Source of the DNA: an uncultured Mediterraneibacter sp.
GTDB lineage: Bacteria > Bacillota > Clostridia > Lachnospirales > Lachnospiraceae
Length of the DNA stretch: 64,000 nt
Reading direction: 5' to 3'
NCBI GenBank assembly: GCA_944381495.1
Contig: CALWLJ010000010.1
Coordinates: 1 to 64,000, forward strand
In this document: in pieces, positions 31,549 through 40,598 of the stretch
Position numbering within the stretch: the first letter of the stretch is position 1
Layout of the letters: each line of letters opens with the position of its first letter
Notes under the pieces: model-generated
The model's input: only the letters and a program-made list of their open reading frames with translations
What the model was told of the DNA's origin: nothing
The model's database searches: none
Made by a program: the position numbers and the translations under genes

Positions 31549-31893
31549 ATGACAATCAGAGAAATGCAGGAGGTCCTGGATGCCAGATTCTTATATGGAG
31601 AAGAACTGGCTGATCTGGATGTACAGTTTGTCTTTTCAGCCGACATGATGAGCGATGTTCTTGCCTATGGAAGCAAGTGTTCCGTACTCATTACCGGTCT
31701 CTGCAACCCGCAGGTTGTCCGTACTGCCGAAATGCTTGACATCGTCTGTATTATTTTCGTCCGCGGAAAAATGCCGGATGAAAATATGCTGGCTCTGGCA
31801 GTTGGCAAGGGGATCGCAGTGCTTGCCACCGATCACTATATGTTCACCACCTGCGGCATGCTTTATGAACATGGGTTACGGGGAGGTGCTTGA
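31549..31893 (+). CDS. DRTGG domain protein (1)
   Basis: A 114-residue protein with the DRTGG fold seen as a regulatory domain in several CBS and phosphotransacetylase proteins. Features are MTIREMQEVLDARFLYGEEL, then FVFSADMMSDVLAYGSKCSV, LITGLCNPQVVRTAEMLDI and GIAVLATDHYMFTTCGML. It has no catalytic motif. ATG 31549 has AGGAGG 4 bases upstream. It opens the operon divergent from the hydrogenase genes and has a shorter relative as the fourth gene (33864-34196). A small-molecule or protein-binding role in hydrogenase regulation is inferred. Confidence 0.8.
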   Translation: MTIREMQEVLDARFLYGEELADLDVQFVFSADMMSDVLAYGSKCSVLITGLCNPQVVRTAEMLDIVCIIFVRGKMPDENMLALAVGKGIAVLATDHYMFTTCGMLYEHGLRGGA

Positions 31894-31899
31894 AAACAG

Positions 31900-32322
31900 A
31901 TGAGTGAAGCTCTGACATTTAATTACAAAATAGACGGTGACGACTTTACCCGCGCCGGAGAGGCAAGCAGCTCTGTAAAAAACAAGCTGAAGCAGCTGGG
32001 GCTCGACAGCGATATAATCCGCAAGGTTGCCATCGCCATGTACGAAGGTGAGATCAATATGGTCATCCACGCAGACGGAGGATCCATAACCGTCACGGTC
32101 TCTGACAGCGACATCACCATGGTACTTGCTGATCATGGCCCTGGTATTCCCGATATAGAGAAGGCTATGCAGGAAGGGTATTCTACTGCCCGGCCGGAAG
32201 TCCGCTCTCTGGGCTTCGGAGCCGGGATGGGACTGCCCAACATGAAGAAATATACAGATGAGATGCACATCGACACCGTCATCGGCCAGGGAACGACGAT
32301 CACAATGAAAGTACATATCTGA
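31900..32322 (+). CDS. Anti-sigma-factor-like ATPase (RsbW/SpoIIAB type)
   Basis: A 140-residue GHKL ATPase. The N-box reads VAIAMYEGEINMVIHA, G1 VLADHGPGIPD, and the lid/G2 region SLGFGAGMGLPNMKKYTDEM. The N-terminus (TRAGEASSSVKNKLKQLGLD) matches the start of serine-kinase anti-sigma proteins. It may phosphorylate or bind a partner; no anti-anti-sigma (STAS) protein is encoded nearby, so the partner is unknown. GGGAGGTG precedes ATG 31900, 6 bp after the DRTGG stop. Together with the ATPase in the hydrogenase operon, this makes two such proteins on either side of one divergent promoter region. Confidence 0.8.
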   Translation: MSEALTFNYKIDGDDFTRAGEASSSVKNKLKQLGLDSDIIRKVAIAMYEGEINMVIHADGGSITVTVSDSDITMVLADHGPGIPDIEKAMQEGYSTARPEVRSLGFGAGMGLPNMKKYTDEMHIDTVIGQGTTITMKVHI

Positions 32323-32340
32323 GGAGGTGACGCCTGATTC

Positions 32341-33774
32341 ATGAACACATATAAATTCATGCGTTCTGTGCGGCTGCGGGAATCGGCCTGCCAGGGCTGC
32401 ATCAACTGCATCAAGTACTGCCCCACCCAGGCCATACGTGTACACAACGGGAAAGCCCATATCATTGACAAGTTCTGCATCGACTGCGGCAGATGCATCC
32501 GATACTGTCCTCATCACGCCAAGATTGCTGTCTATGATCCCCTTTCCGTTATCAATAATTTTAAATACACGGTAGCGCTTCCTGCGCCTTCACTTTACGC
32601 TCAGTACAATAATCTGAACAATGTTGACATCGTACTGAACGCACTGCTGAAGCTGGGCTTTGACGATGTATACGAAGTAAGCGCCGCCGCGGAACTTGTA
32701 TCTGAGGCCTCCCGGGAATACATTAAGAAACATGCGGATGAAGTTCCTTTTATCAGCTCTGCCTGTCCTTCTGTGATCCGGCTGATCCGGGTAAAATTTC
32801 CCTCACTGATCTCCAGGCTGCTGCCCATTAAAGCTCCTGTGGAAGTGGCCGCTGAGATCGCACGGGCGCGTGCCATGCAGAAAACCGGACTGAAACCGGA
32901 GGAGATCGGGATCATCTTTATCTCTCCGTGTCCATCCAAGGTTTCCTATGCCAAAGCACCTCTGGGCATTGAGAAGAGCAATATTGACAATGTAGTTGCC
33001 ATCAAAGACGTCTATCCTCTTCTTCTGCCCCATATGAAGCACGATGACAGCCAGCTGAAACCCATCTCCTGCTCCGGCCGGATCGGCATCGGCTGGAGCA
33101 ATGCAGGCGGCGAAGTCGGGGGACTGCTTGTAGACAATTATCTGGCTGCAGACGGGATCGTCAATATTCTCCGCGTACTGGAAGAACTGGAAGATGAAAA
33201 GCTGCATGGTCTTACCTTTGTGGAGCTGAGCGCCTGCAACGGAGGATGCGTAGGCGGTACCCTCACTGTAGAGAACGCCTACATCGCCGCTACCAAAACG
33301 AAACGACTGGTGAAATATCAGCCCGTATCAAGAAATCACCTGGCGGACAATCCGGAACTGAAGAACATCTACTGGGCAGACAATGTAGAATATGAACCCG
33401 TATTCCGTCTGGGCAATACATTTAAGGAAAGCCTGCAGATGATGGGAACGGTGGAAGAACTGACCGCCAGATTCCCGGGTCTGGACTGCGGCTCCTGCGG
33501 GGCGCCCACCTGCCAGACACTGGCAGAGGATATCGTCCGGGGCGACGCTACTCCCAACGACTGCATCTATGTACTCCGCTCCAACATTGCGGACCTTTCG
33601 AAAAAGATCGGCCAGCTGGCCGGGGACGATGGTACGGATCCGGAACTGTCCGATGAGGACAGACATCTGCTCCATCAGTACATCTGCGAACTGACCGCAG
33701 AGCTGGCCTCCTTCGGAGTGCCGGAAAGCCAGCGTCAGCATGACCGTGATCAAAATTCAGAACTGGATACATAG
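32341..33774 (+). CDS. hydS: Sensory-type [FeFe] hydrogenase (HydS-like)
   Basis: A 477-residue protein with two N-terminal [4Fe-4S] clusters (CQGCINCIKYCP and CIDCGRCIRYCP) and an H-cluster domain whose loops are altered: L1 SSACPSV instead of TSCxP, L2 ISPCPSKVS, and L3 ELSACNGGCVGGT instead of MxCPGGCxxGGG. A C-terminal CGSCGAPTC...C motif adds another Fe-S site. These are features of the putative H2-sensing hydrogenases, such as HydS described in Ruminococcus albus, which are thought to regulate rather than make H2. There is no PAS or kinase domain, so signalling would go through the DRTGG, ATPase and PHP partners. Confidence 0.85.
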   Translation: MNTYKFMRSVRLRESACQGCINCIKYCPTQAIRVHNGKAHIIDKFCIDCGRCIRYCPHHAKIAVYDPLSVINNFKYTVALPAPSLYAQYNNLNNVDIVLNALLKLGFDDVYEVSAAAELVSEASREYIKKHADEVPFISSACPSVIRLIRVKFPSLISRLLPIKAPVEVAAEIARARAMQKTGLKPEEIGIIFISPCPSKVSYAKAPLGIEKSNIDNVVAIKDVYPLLLPHMKHDDSQLKPISCSGRIGIGWSNAGGEVGGLLVDNYLAADGIVNILRVLEELEDEKLHGLTFVELSACNGGCVGGTLTVENAYIAATKTKRLVKYQPVSRNHLADNPELKNIYWADNVEYEPVFRLGNTFKESLQMMGTVEELTARFPGLDCGSCGAPTCQTLAEDIVRGDATPNDCIYVLRSNIADLSKKIGQLAGDDGTDPELSDEDRHLLHQYICELTAELASFGVPESQRQHDRDQNSELDT

Positions 33775-33863
33775 GTTCATACATAACTTTCAACGGCCAG
33801 GCCGTATATCAGCGCTGCCCATCTGCTTACCAAAAGCGCTCAACAGAAAGGACTAACTGTATA

Positions 33864-34196
33864 ATGAAAATAAAAGATATTTATGAACTGCCGGATTGCC
33901 GTTTTCTTGTCAAAGGGGATCCGGAGCGGGAGATTTCCCGTGTCTTCTGCTGTGATCTTCTCAGCATCGCCATGAGCAAAGCCCCGGCCGGCGGCGTATG
34001 GGTGACTGTAATGGGGAATAAGAACACTCTTGCCGTGGCTTCACTGACCGATACCGCCTGCATTGTCCTTGCAGAGGGAGTCTCCCTGGACGATAGTACA
34101 CTGGCGAAAGCAGAGGAGGAAGGCATTGCCGTTGCGGCAACGGAGCTTCCGGTATTTGACATGGCGCTTCAGATCTATAAGGCAGGAGATCTATGA
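33864..34196 (+). CDS. DRTGG domain protein (2)
   Basis: A 110-residue protein of the same fold as the first gene of the module: MKIKDIYELPDCRFLVKGDP, FCCDLLSIAMSKAPAGGVWV, ASLTDTACIVLAEGVSLDD and GIAVAATELPVFDMALQIY. It overlaps the PHP gene by 4 bp (ATGA), so the two are translationally coupled. It lacks the cysteines of some relatives. Function is inferred only from the cluster. Confidence 0.8.
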   Translation: MKIKDIYELPDCRFLVKGDPEREISRVFCCDLLSIAMSKAPAGGVWVTVMGNKNTLAVASLTDTACIVLAEGVSLDDSTLAKAEEEGIAVAATELPVFDMALQIYKAGDL

Positions 34197-34927
34197 TTCC
34201 CCTCTTCTATGATCTCCATATCCATTCCTGCCTCTCCCCATGCGGGGATGATGATATGACGCCGGCCAACATCGCCGGGATGGCGGCGGTAAAAGGGCTG
34301 GATGTGATTGCTCTCACAGACCACAACAGCTGCCGGAACTGCCCTGCCGCCATGTATCACGGCGCTCAGTATGGGGTCACTGTGATCCCCGGTATGGAAC
34401 TGACCACTCAGGAAGAGGTTCATGTGATCTGCCTCTTTCCTGATCTGGAAAGCGCCCTGTCTTTTGATTCTCTGGTATACGAGAGACTGATGCCGGTCCG
34501 GAACCGGGAAGACATCTTCGGGAAACAGCAGATCATGAACGAAAAAGATGAAGTGACCGGCACCGTAGAGAACCTGCTGATCAACGCAACATCCATTGGA
34601 TTCGACGAAGTCTTTCCACTGGCCCAATCCTTCCACGGGATCGCCTATCCTGCACACGTGGATAAATCCTCTACCAGCATTCTCTCCAACCTGGGTTTCG
34701 TTCCTCCGGAAAGTACCTTTACCTGCGCAGAGTTTCACGATTTCGGGAACCTGCACCGAATCCGGAAGGAACACTCTTATTTTGAAAAGTGCAATGTGAT
34801 CTGCTGCTCCGACGCCCACTATCTGGAGGATATACATGAGCCGGAGTATCAGATCTGGAGTGCGGGGCGGGATATTCCGGACGTACTTGACGCGCTGAAG
34901 AATCCGTTTCAATCAATGGCTGTATAG
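34193..34927 (+). CDS. PHP domain metal-dependent phosphoesterase
   Basis: A 244-residue PHP (polymerase and histidinol phosphatase) family protein. Metal ligands are visible as YDLHIHSCLSPCGDD (HxH), ALTDHNS, a later PAHVDK and CCSDAHYLEDI. It should hydrolyse a phosphate ester or nucleotide using divalent metals. ATG 34193 overlaps the DRTGG stop. Its presence at the end of a HydS module recurs in Clostridia, but the substrate is unknown. A family C palindrome begins about 30 bp after the stop. Confidence 0.88.
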   Translation: MIPLFYDLHIHSCLSPCGDDDMTPANIAGMAAVKGLDVIALTDHNSCRNCPAAMYHGAQYGVTVIPGMELTTQEEVHVICLFPDLESALSFDSLVYERLMPVRNREDIFGKQQIMNEKDEVTGTVENLLINATSIGFDEVFPLAQSFHGIAYPAHVDKSSTSILSNLGFVPPESTFTCAEFHDFGNLHRIRKEHSYFEKCNVICCSDAHYLEDIHEPEYQIWSAGRDIPDVLDALKNPFQSMAV

Positions 34928-34956
34928 TTCACCGTGAAAGAGTTTCTTTGACCATA

Positions 34957-35120
34957 AGAAAAACTCCGATATAGATTGAAAATTCCCCATCTGAACTCAC
35001 AGCACGGATCCAGGTGTTGCTAACGGCGAATTAGAGTGAAGCGTCCTGAGCCGGGAGCAACACCTGGATCCGTGCGTCTGCACAGTCACATATAATTTTC
35101 AATCCATATCAGAGTTTTCT
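34957..35120. repeat. Palindromic element family C
   Basis: A 164-bp palindrome between convergent genes. The perfect inner 20-bp stem is GCACGGATCCAGGTGTTGCT (35002-35021) with 35056-35075. The outer stem, about 27 bp with few mismatches, pairs 34957-34984 with 35094-35120 (core TCCGATATAGATTGAAAATT). The loop holds GGCGAATTAGAGTGAAGCG. Weaker pairing continues to about 34938 and 35148. It also has an A-run/T-run so it can serve as a bidirectional terminator. Seen once in the window. Confidence 0.8.
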
Positions 35121-35146
35121 CTGTGTCAGAAAGTAATTTCCCGACA

Positions 35147-36058
35147 TTATATAATGTGTTTCTTTTTGAAGATGATAATACAGATCACGATGACAACAAC
35201 ACTAAGCACCATCACTGCGGGATAACCGTTATCCAGGCCGGGCATATCGCGGAAGTTCATTCCGAACCATCCTGTGATCAAGGTCAGCGGGAAGAAGATG
35301 GTGGACAATACGGTCAGGAACTGCATATTACTGTTCTGGCGGGCGTCGATCTGGGCCTGGTAGGCCTCTTTAACCTGCTGTGCATACTCCAGAAGATGAT
35401 TGGTCCGGCTCATCAGGCGGTCGGCGCGGTCTGTCAGCGTACCGAAATATTTCAGCTGCTTTTTCAGGAAGAAGCCATTTTCATTTTCTTCCAGCTCTTT
35501 TGTGAAGTCCATGATCTCGTCATAATAGCTGCGCAGATTCAGAAGCTCTCTCCGGATCGGCATCAGCTTGGACTGAAAGTTCTCTATATGTTCCTGGCTG
35601 ATATCCTCTTCCATACGAAGGAGTCTTCTCTCATATGCCACAAGCATCTCAAGATCACGGCTGATAAATTCTGAAATAAAATTGTATATAAAACGCTCTT
35701 TTGTCTCCCCCTGATGGGTACGCTTCTGCTGAATCCGCCGGATCAGACGCTCGGAAAAATTATCATCATCTACAATAACAACATTGGTCCTGTTGACAAA
35801 GAGATACATCCGATATCTGCTTCCGAGAACATCAAGCAGTTTGGGGACGCAAAGCGTCCCCACCACACATTCCTGCTGATTCTCAAGCCGGCAGAATCCG
35901 ATCTTTGTCAGCTGGATCTCATTTTCGTAAATAATGCCTGCCTTTGCCAGCATCTGATCTGCATTCCGGGAGTCCGTCAGAAAAACCGCCGGGCCCGGAT
36001 CAGCTTCCCACTCTTCCAGTTCCACCGGGATCAACTGTTCGCCAAACCTGAATATCAT
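35147..36058 (-). CDS. corA: CorA family Mg2+ transporter
   Basis: A 303-residue pentameric Mg(II)/Co(II) channel. A cytoplasmic alpha/beta domain is followed by long helices (IHENFQSKLMPIRRELLNLR region) and two C-terminal transmembrane helices with the signature GMN in ITGWFGMNFRDMPGL. The C-terminus KKKHII is basic. AAGGTG precedes ATG 36058. It lies 18 bp downstream of ppk on the same strand, probably the end of the phoH-HD-ppk-corA run. Confidence 0.9.
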   Translation of the reverse strand: MIFRFGEQLIPVELEEWEADPGPAVFLTDSRNADQMLAKAGIIYENEIQLTKIGFCRLENQQECVVGTLCVPKLLDVLGSRYRMYLFVNRTNVVIVDDDNFSERLIRRIQQKRTHQGETKERFIYNFISEFISRDLEMLVAYERRLLRMEEDISQEHIENFQSKLMPIRRELLNLRSYYDEIMDFTKELEENENGFFLKKQLKYFGTLTDRADRLMSRTNHLLEYAQQVKEAYQAQIDARQNSNMQFLTVLSTIFFPLTLITGWFGMNFRDMPGLDNGYPAVMVLSVVVIVICIIIFKKKHII

Positions 36059-36076
36059 TCTATCACCTTACTGTTT

Positions 36077-38164
36077 TTATTTTTCCTCTTCCAAGCTGTC
36101 TTCTGCCTGATTCTGATTTCTCTGAGCAGCCCTGTCATATGCCTCCTGGTAAAGTATCTCCTGGGAATTGATCGGTTTGCCTTCACATTTCACAAGAGTA
36201 TATCTTCCATCTGGTCCTTCCTGACGAGCTTTCTTGTTGTCGCTGAGCATCAGATCGAAGATTCCCTGGATCCGCTCCCTGATCGGCTGATAATAAACAG
36301 GCGCGGCAACCTCCACACGTTTTACCGTATTTCTTGTCATAAAGTCAGCTGATGAAATGTAATATTTTCTTCTTTCCCCGCATCCGAAAATGTAGATCCT
36401 GGAGTGTTCCAGAAAACGTCCTACAATACTGATGATACGGATATTCTCCGTCTCTCCCGGGATACCGGGTATCAGACAGCTGATACCGCGGATGATCATA
36501 TCGATCTTTACACCTGCGCAGGACGCTTCAGCCAGTTTGTCGATGATCCTCTTGTCTGTGAGAGAATTCAGTTTAAGACCAATATACGCTTCTTCGCCGT
36601 TTTTGCTGCGGTTGATCTCCTCTTCGATCATATCGATCACTCTCTGCTGCAGGCACTTGGGCGCAACAAGAAGATGATCAGATTCTTCTACAGTCTCCCC
36701 CTTTGCAAGAGCCTGAAATACTCTGGCAGCATCCATACCGATCTGGTCGTTGGCCGTCATAAGAGAAAGATCCGTATACAGCCGTGCTGTCTTCTCATTG
36801 TAGTTTCCTGTTCCGATCTGAGTAATATACTCAATACCGTCCTTTCCTTTCCGTGTGATCAGGCAGAGTTTGGAGTGGACTTTATATCCCTCCAGACCGT
36901 AAATGATCTGGCAGCCTGCCTTCTCAAGCATACGGGACCAGCGGATATTGTTTTCCTCGTCAAATCTTGCGCGAAGCTCTACGAGAACTACAACTTCCTT
37001 TCCGTTTTCTGCTGCCTCACAGAGCGCTTCCACTACCTTGCTCTGCTTTGCCAGCCGGTAAAGAGTCATCTTAATAGAGATCACGCTGCTGTCCTCAGCC
37101 GCCTCATGGAGCATATTAAGGAAAGGCCGGATAGACTCATATGGATAGGAAAGCAGCTTGTCCTCCTCACGGATCTGTTTCAGAATGCTTTCCCCGCTGC
37201 GGAAAGAAGCTGACTTCTGGGGAACCCTTCTCTCATAGAAGAGTTCCGGATTCATGCGCAGAAGATCCTGGATCTTGTATACAAAAGAAAGATCCAGCGG
37301 TGCTTCACTGCGGAACACCCTCTCGGAAGAAACGTCCAGATAGCGGCAGAGGGATTCCACCACCGTCTCATCAATCTCTCTGGACATATCCAGGCGCACC
37401 GGAGAGAGCTTCTTTCTCTCTTTCATCAGATCCGCCATAAACTCCCTGTAATCCAGATCCTCGTCATAGAGAGCATCTGCATCAATATCTGCATTTCTGA
37501 CCACGCGGATCAGAGATTTTCCTTTTACTTTATAACCTTTAAATACTTTTCCGATATAGTGAAGGATCAGATCCTCAGAAAGCATATATCTTCCTTTTCC
37601 TCCCGGGATCTCGATCAGTCTCTCCAGCATGTTGTTTGTACAAGGAATGATACCGATACGCTCTTTTCCGCTTCTCGTCTCAAGAACGACTACCGCATAG
37701 ATTTCTTCATTCTTAAGGAACGGAAAAGGCTGTCTCTTTCCCACGATTGTCGGAGAGCTCAGGGGCAGAATCTCATGATTAAAGTACTGCTCCAGATATT
37801 TTTTCTCTTCTGATTTTGCCATGCTGAAATCAATGAGGGTGATGCCATAGCCGCGCACCTGATCCATCACATCTTTGTATGCAGCGTCCTTTTTCTTATT
37901 CAGACGCTTTACCTCTTTCAGAATAGCCTTGATCTGCTCCTCAGAAGTCATTTTCGTCTTATTGTCTCTGATCTTCTTGTTCACCATCATCTGATCCTGC
38001 AGAGAACCTACACGAACCATAAAAAACTCATCCAGATTGCTCTGGTAGATTGAAACGAAATTCATCCGCTCACAGAGGGGCACCTCCTGGTTCTCCGCCT
38101 CTTCCAGAACTCTTTCGTTAAATTTCAGCCAGGACAGTTCCCTGTTCATATATATAGCTGTCAT
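36077..38164 (-). CDS. ppk1: Polyphosphate kinase 1
   Basis: Makes inorganic polyphosphate reversibly from ATP. The 695-residue protein has the N-terminal RELSWLKFNERVLEEA, the head domain, and the C-terminal catalytic domains with the autophosphorylated His in GYKVHSKLCLI and the second His-type region (SRIYIFGCGERRKYYISSAD). YNEKTARLYTD is a conserved loop. AAGGAGG precedes ATG 38164. Length is normal. No exopolyphosphatase lies alongside. Confidence 0.95.
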   Translation of the reverse strand: MTAIYMNRELSWLKFNERVLEEAENQEVPLCERMNFVSIYQSNLDEFFMVRVGSLQDQMMVNKKIRDNKTKMTSEEQIKAILKEVKRLNKKKDAAYKDVMDQVRGYGITLIDFSMAKSEEKKYLEQYFNHEILPLSSPTIVGKRQPFPFLKNEEIYAVVVLETRSGKERIGIIPCTNNMLERLIEIPGGKGRYMLSEDLILHYIGKVFKGYKVKGKSLIRVVRNADIDADALYDEDLDYREFMADLMKERKKLSPVRLDMSREIDETVVESLCRYLDVSSERVFRSEAPLDLSFVYKIQDLLRMNPELFYERRVPQKSASFRSGESILKQIREEDKLLSYPYESIRPFLNMLHEAAEDSSVISIKMTLYRLAKQSKVVEALCEAAENGKEVVVLVELRARFDEENNIRWSRMLEKAGCQIIYGLEGYKVHSKLCLITRKGKDGIEYITQIGTGNYNEKTARLYTDLSLMTANDQIGMDAARVFQALAKGETVEESDHLLVAPKCLQQRVIDMIEEEINRSKNGEEAYIGLKLNSLTDKRIIDKLAEASCAGVKIDMIIRGISCLIPGIPGETENIRIISIVGRFLEHSRIYIFGCGERRKYYISSADFMTRNTVKRVEVAAPVYYQPIRERIQGIFDLMLSDNKKARQEGPDGRYTLVKCEGKPINSQEILYQEAYDRAAQRNQNQAEDSLEEEK

Positions 38165-38213
38165 TTTATTCCTCCTTCGTAATTTCCCTTTATTTTGATT
38201 TTCTGAAAATGGT

Positions 38214-38888
38214 TCAACAAAGCTTGCTGCCGTTTGCCATTAGTTTAAATTTGCAGTCAAGGCGCTCTGCCGCCCTTCTGCACATCATCATGCGCTTTAA
38301 AAATATCTCGAAATAATCCATCACCGTACAGATGGTATCATCTAATTCAAGCTCCATTTGTATAATACGCTTTTCTTTGTGAATAATCAACTTCGAACTT
38401 AAAGCCGCATAATTTACCCGGTCATGAATATCAAAAGATGCCGGATTCGGATTCTGCACACGATTCCGCCGCACGTCCGTCTTATCCGCCAGGATCAAAG
38501 CTGAAGATATTTCGTCCACTGCCGTCCCCGTTGCCTCGTCATGATGTCCGATGGCCGTGGATACAACAAGGATATCTTTGAGAGGCATATCCGTTTCCTT
38601 CAGGATCTGATATGCCAGAATAGCGCCGCTGTGGGCGTGATCATGCCGGTTGATACTGTTTCCTATATCATGCATATATCCCGCAATCCTTGCAAGTTCG
38701 ATCTTGTGTTTGCCGTATCCCAGCTCTTTCAGGATCTTTCCTGCTGTTTCCGCAGTCTTTGACGCATGTTTTTTAGAGTGCTCTGTATACCCAAGCTCAT
38801 TGAGAGTGGCATTTCCCTTCTCAATCAGGAGATTGATCTCTTCATTTTCTCTGATCTGCTTATAGTCTGTCTGATACTCCGTCTTCAT
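38214..38888 (-). CDS. HD domain phosphohydrolase
   Basis: A 224-residue HD-superfamily protein. Metal ligands appear as H in EHSKKHASKTA, HD in AGYMHDIGNSINRHDHAHSG and a later D (ALILADKTDVRR). It likely hydrolyses a nucleotide or signalling molecule. The N-terminal REN EEINLLIEKGNATLNELGY segment is a helical cap. GGGAGG precedes ATG 38888. It sits between phoH and ppk. A role in (p)ppGpp or cyclic nucleotide turnover is possible but not shown. Confidence 0.85.
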   Translation of the reverse strand: MKTEYQTDYKQIRENEEINLLIEKGNATLNELGYTEHSKKHASKTAETAGKILKELGYGKHKIELARIAGYMHDIGNSINRHDHAHSGAILAYQILKETDMPLKDILVVSTAIGHHDEATGTAVDEISSALILADKTDVRRNRVQNPNPASFDIHDRVNYAALSSKLIIHKEKRIIQMELELDDTICTVMDYFEIFLKRMMMCRRAAERLDCKFKLMANGSKLC

Positions 38889-38912
38889 AAAGCCGCCTCC
38901 CGGATTTCTTTT

Positions 38913-40286
38913 TCACAGTTTTCTGACTGCCTCCATTGCCAGAGCAGACCTCTCACACTCGCCGGTAGTCATAGTAATCTGCCAGCAGAGCGGGCTTCCC
39001 TTCATATGTTCAGAAGCATAACTTAGTCCGTTGGTCCTCTCATCCAGGAAAGGACGGTCAATCTGATTGGGATCTCCCAAAAGGATAATCTTCGTATCCT
39101 TCCCAGCTCTGGTTATAATGCCTTTAATCTGATCCGGCGTTGTGTTCTGCGCCTCGTCAATGATCAGATAGGTTTTAACGATGGAACGTCCACGTATGTA
39201 GTTGAGGGCCTCCGCCTGGATGATCCCTCTGCCGAAAATCTCATCTATCTTACCTTTCAGTTCTTCCTCGTTTTTGTAACGCTCCTCCTCGCTGGAATCG
39301 ATCAGCTGTTCCAGATTGTCAATAATAGGACGCATGAGAGGAGATATCTTCTCCTGCTCATCCCCCGGAAGGAAACCGATATCATCGTCAAACTGAGCGT
39401 TTGGACGGCAGACGAGAATCCTTCTGTACTCACCGGTAGGATGATTCAGCAGTTTCTCAAGCCCTACTGCAAGAGAATAGAAAGTCTTGCTGGTGCCTGC
39501 CATTCCCTTCACAATGACCAGCGGCGCCTTGTCGGCCGGCTGCATCAGAGCCTCCTGGAGAAAATACTGTCCGGCATTTCTTGGCGAAATACCGTAGGGA
39601 GAACTTTTTCGATACTCCAGCTTGCGTATCACTCCGTTCTCAACTCTTCCAAGCTGTGTCTTTTTCGCCGACTGATCCGCCTTCAGGATCACGAACTGAT
39701 TTTCCTCCAGCTTCGGTACATAGCTTTCCCCATGGTCGTCCAGCACATACACCTGATCCACAGGAACTCCCTTTTTCTTGAAACTCTTAAACAGTTCTTC
39801 CGGCACATACAGCTCACACCTGCCGCTGTACTGATTCTCATGCTCCAATACCTGATCCGTTGTAAAGTCCTCGGCGCAGATCCCCAGGATCTGAGCTTTG
39901 ATCCTCAGCAGAATATCTTTTGTTACAAGGATCACCTGCTCTCCGGATGATCTGGAAAGTCCCAGGCAGACTTTCAGGATCCGGTTATCCATCACCTCAG
40001 CGGACAGATCTTCCGGAAGTTCCACATTGACGAAATTCTTCTCTACACGGAGAGTTCCCCCGTTTTCAAGAGACACGCCCTGGAGCATATCTCCTTTCTG
40101 CCGCAGCTGTTCCAGAAAACGGATGACTTTCCGGGCGTTAGCCCCAATCTCGCCTTCCGCCTTCTTGAAATGGTCAAGTTCCTCCAGGACGACCATAGGA
40201 AGCACTATCGCATTGTCCTCAAAACTCTCAAGGGCATACGGCGCCTGGAGAAGGATATTCGTATCAACAACGTAAATTTTAACCAT
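38913..40286 (-). CDS. phoH: PhoH family protein with N-terminal PIN domain
   Basis: A 457-residue PhoH2-type protein. The N-terminal PIN RNase domain has VDTNILLQAPYAL with later acidic residues (EELDHFK, DNRILKVCL, VTKD). The C-terminal PhoH ATPase has Walker A GMAGTSKTFY, Walker B YLIIDEAQNT and LLGDPNQIDRP. Such proteins couple ATP-driven RNA unwinding to cleavage. I choose ATG 40286 with AGAGGAA upstream. It is the first gene of the run to corA, and a tRNA-Ser gene with its own terminator lies upstream. Confidence 0.92.
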   Translation of the reverse strand: MVKIYVVDTNILLQAPYALESFEDNAIVLPMVVLEELDHFKKAEGEIGANARKVIRFLEQLRQKGDMLQGVSLENGGTLRVEKNFVNVELPEDLSAEVMDNRILKVCLGLSRSSGEQVILVTKDILLRIKAQILGICAEDFTTDQVLEHENQYSGRCELYVPEELFKSFKKKGVPVDQVYVLDDHGESYVPKLEENQFVILKADQSAKKTQLGRVENGVIRKLEYRKSSPYGISPRNAGQYFLQEALMQPADKAPLVIVKGMAGTSKTFYSLAVGLEKLLNHPTGEYRRILVCRPNAQFDDDIGFLPGDEQEKISPLMRPIIDNLEQLIDSSEEERYKNEEELKGKIDEIFGRGIIQAEALNYIRGRSIVKTYLIIDEAQNTTPDQIKGIITRAGKDTKIILLGDPNQIDRPFLDERTNGLSYASEHMKGSPLCWQITMTTGECERSALAMEAVRKL

Positions 40287-40377
40287 ACAGATTCCTCTCA
40301 TTGTATTTTATTGTAATACGATATCTATTCTATAATAAAGTACAGGTGGATAGGGTAAGAGAAATGTTAAATCTGCG

Positions 40378-40415
40378 TAAAAAAAGTCCCCGGCAGCTTT
40401 CCTGCTGAGGACTCC
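40378..40415 (-). terminator. Terminator after tRNA-Ser
   Basis: AGTCCTCAGCAG pairs with CTGCCGGGGACT on the minus strand (G-U pairs) around GAAAG, followed by TTTTTTT. Confidence 0.85.
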
Positions 40416-40425
40416 TTCTTCGAAA

Positions 40426-40511
40426 CGGAGACGGAGGGATTCGAACCCTCGTGCCCCGGAGGGCAAACGCATTTCGAGTGCGCCCCGTTATGACCACTTC
40501 GATACGTCTCC
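40426..40511 (-). tRNA. tRNA-Ser (anticodon CGA)
   Basis: A class II tRNA with 7-bp acceptor arms GGAGACG / CGTCTCC, anticodon loop CTCGAAA (CGA reads UCG) closed by CGCA / TGCG, a long variable arm, and T-loop GGTTCGAATCC. The CCA end is not encoded. The gene is on the minus strand upstream of phoH. Confidence 0.95.
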
Positions 40512-40598
40512 ATAATATGCTGCGTGTCTGAAGAACAGTTCTTCGCGACAGCTTATTTATTATACCAGATAACATACAAAAAGAAAAGAGTAAAATTT

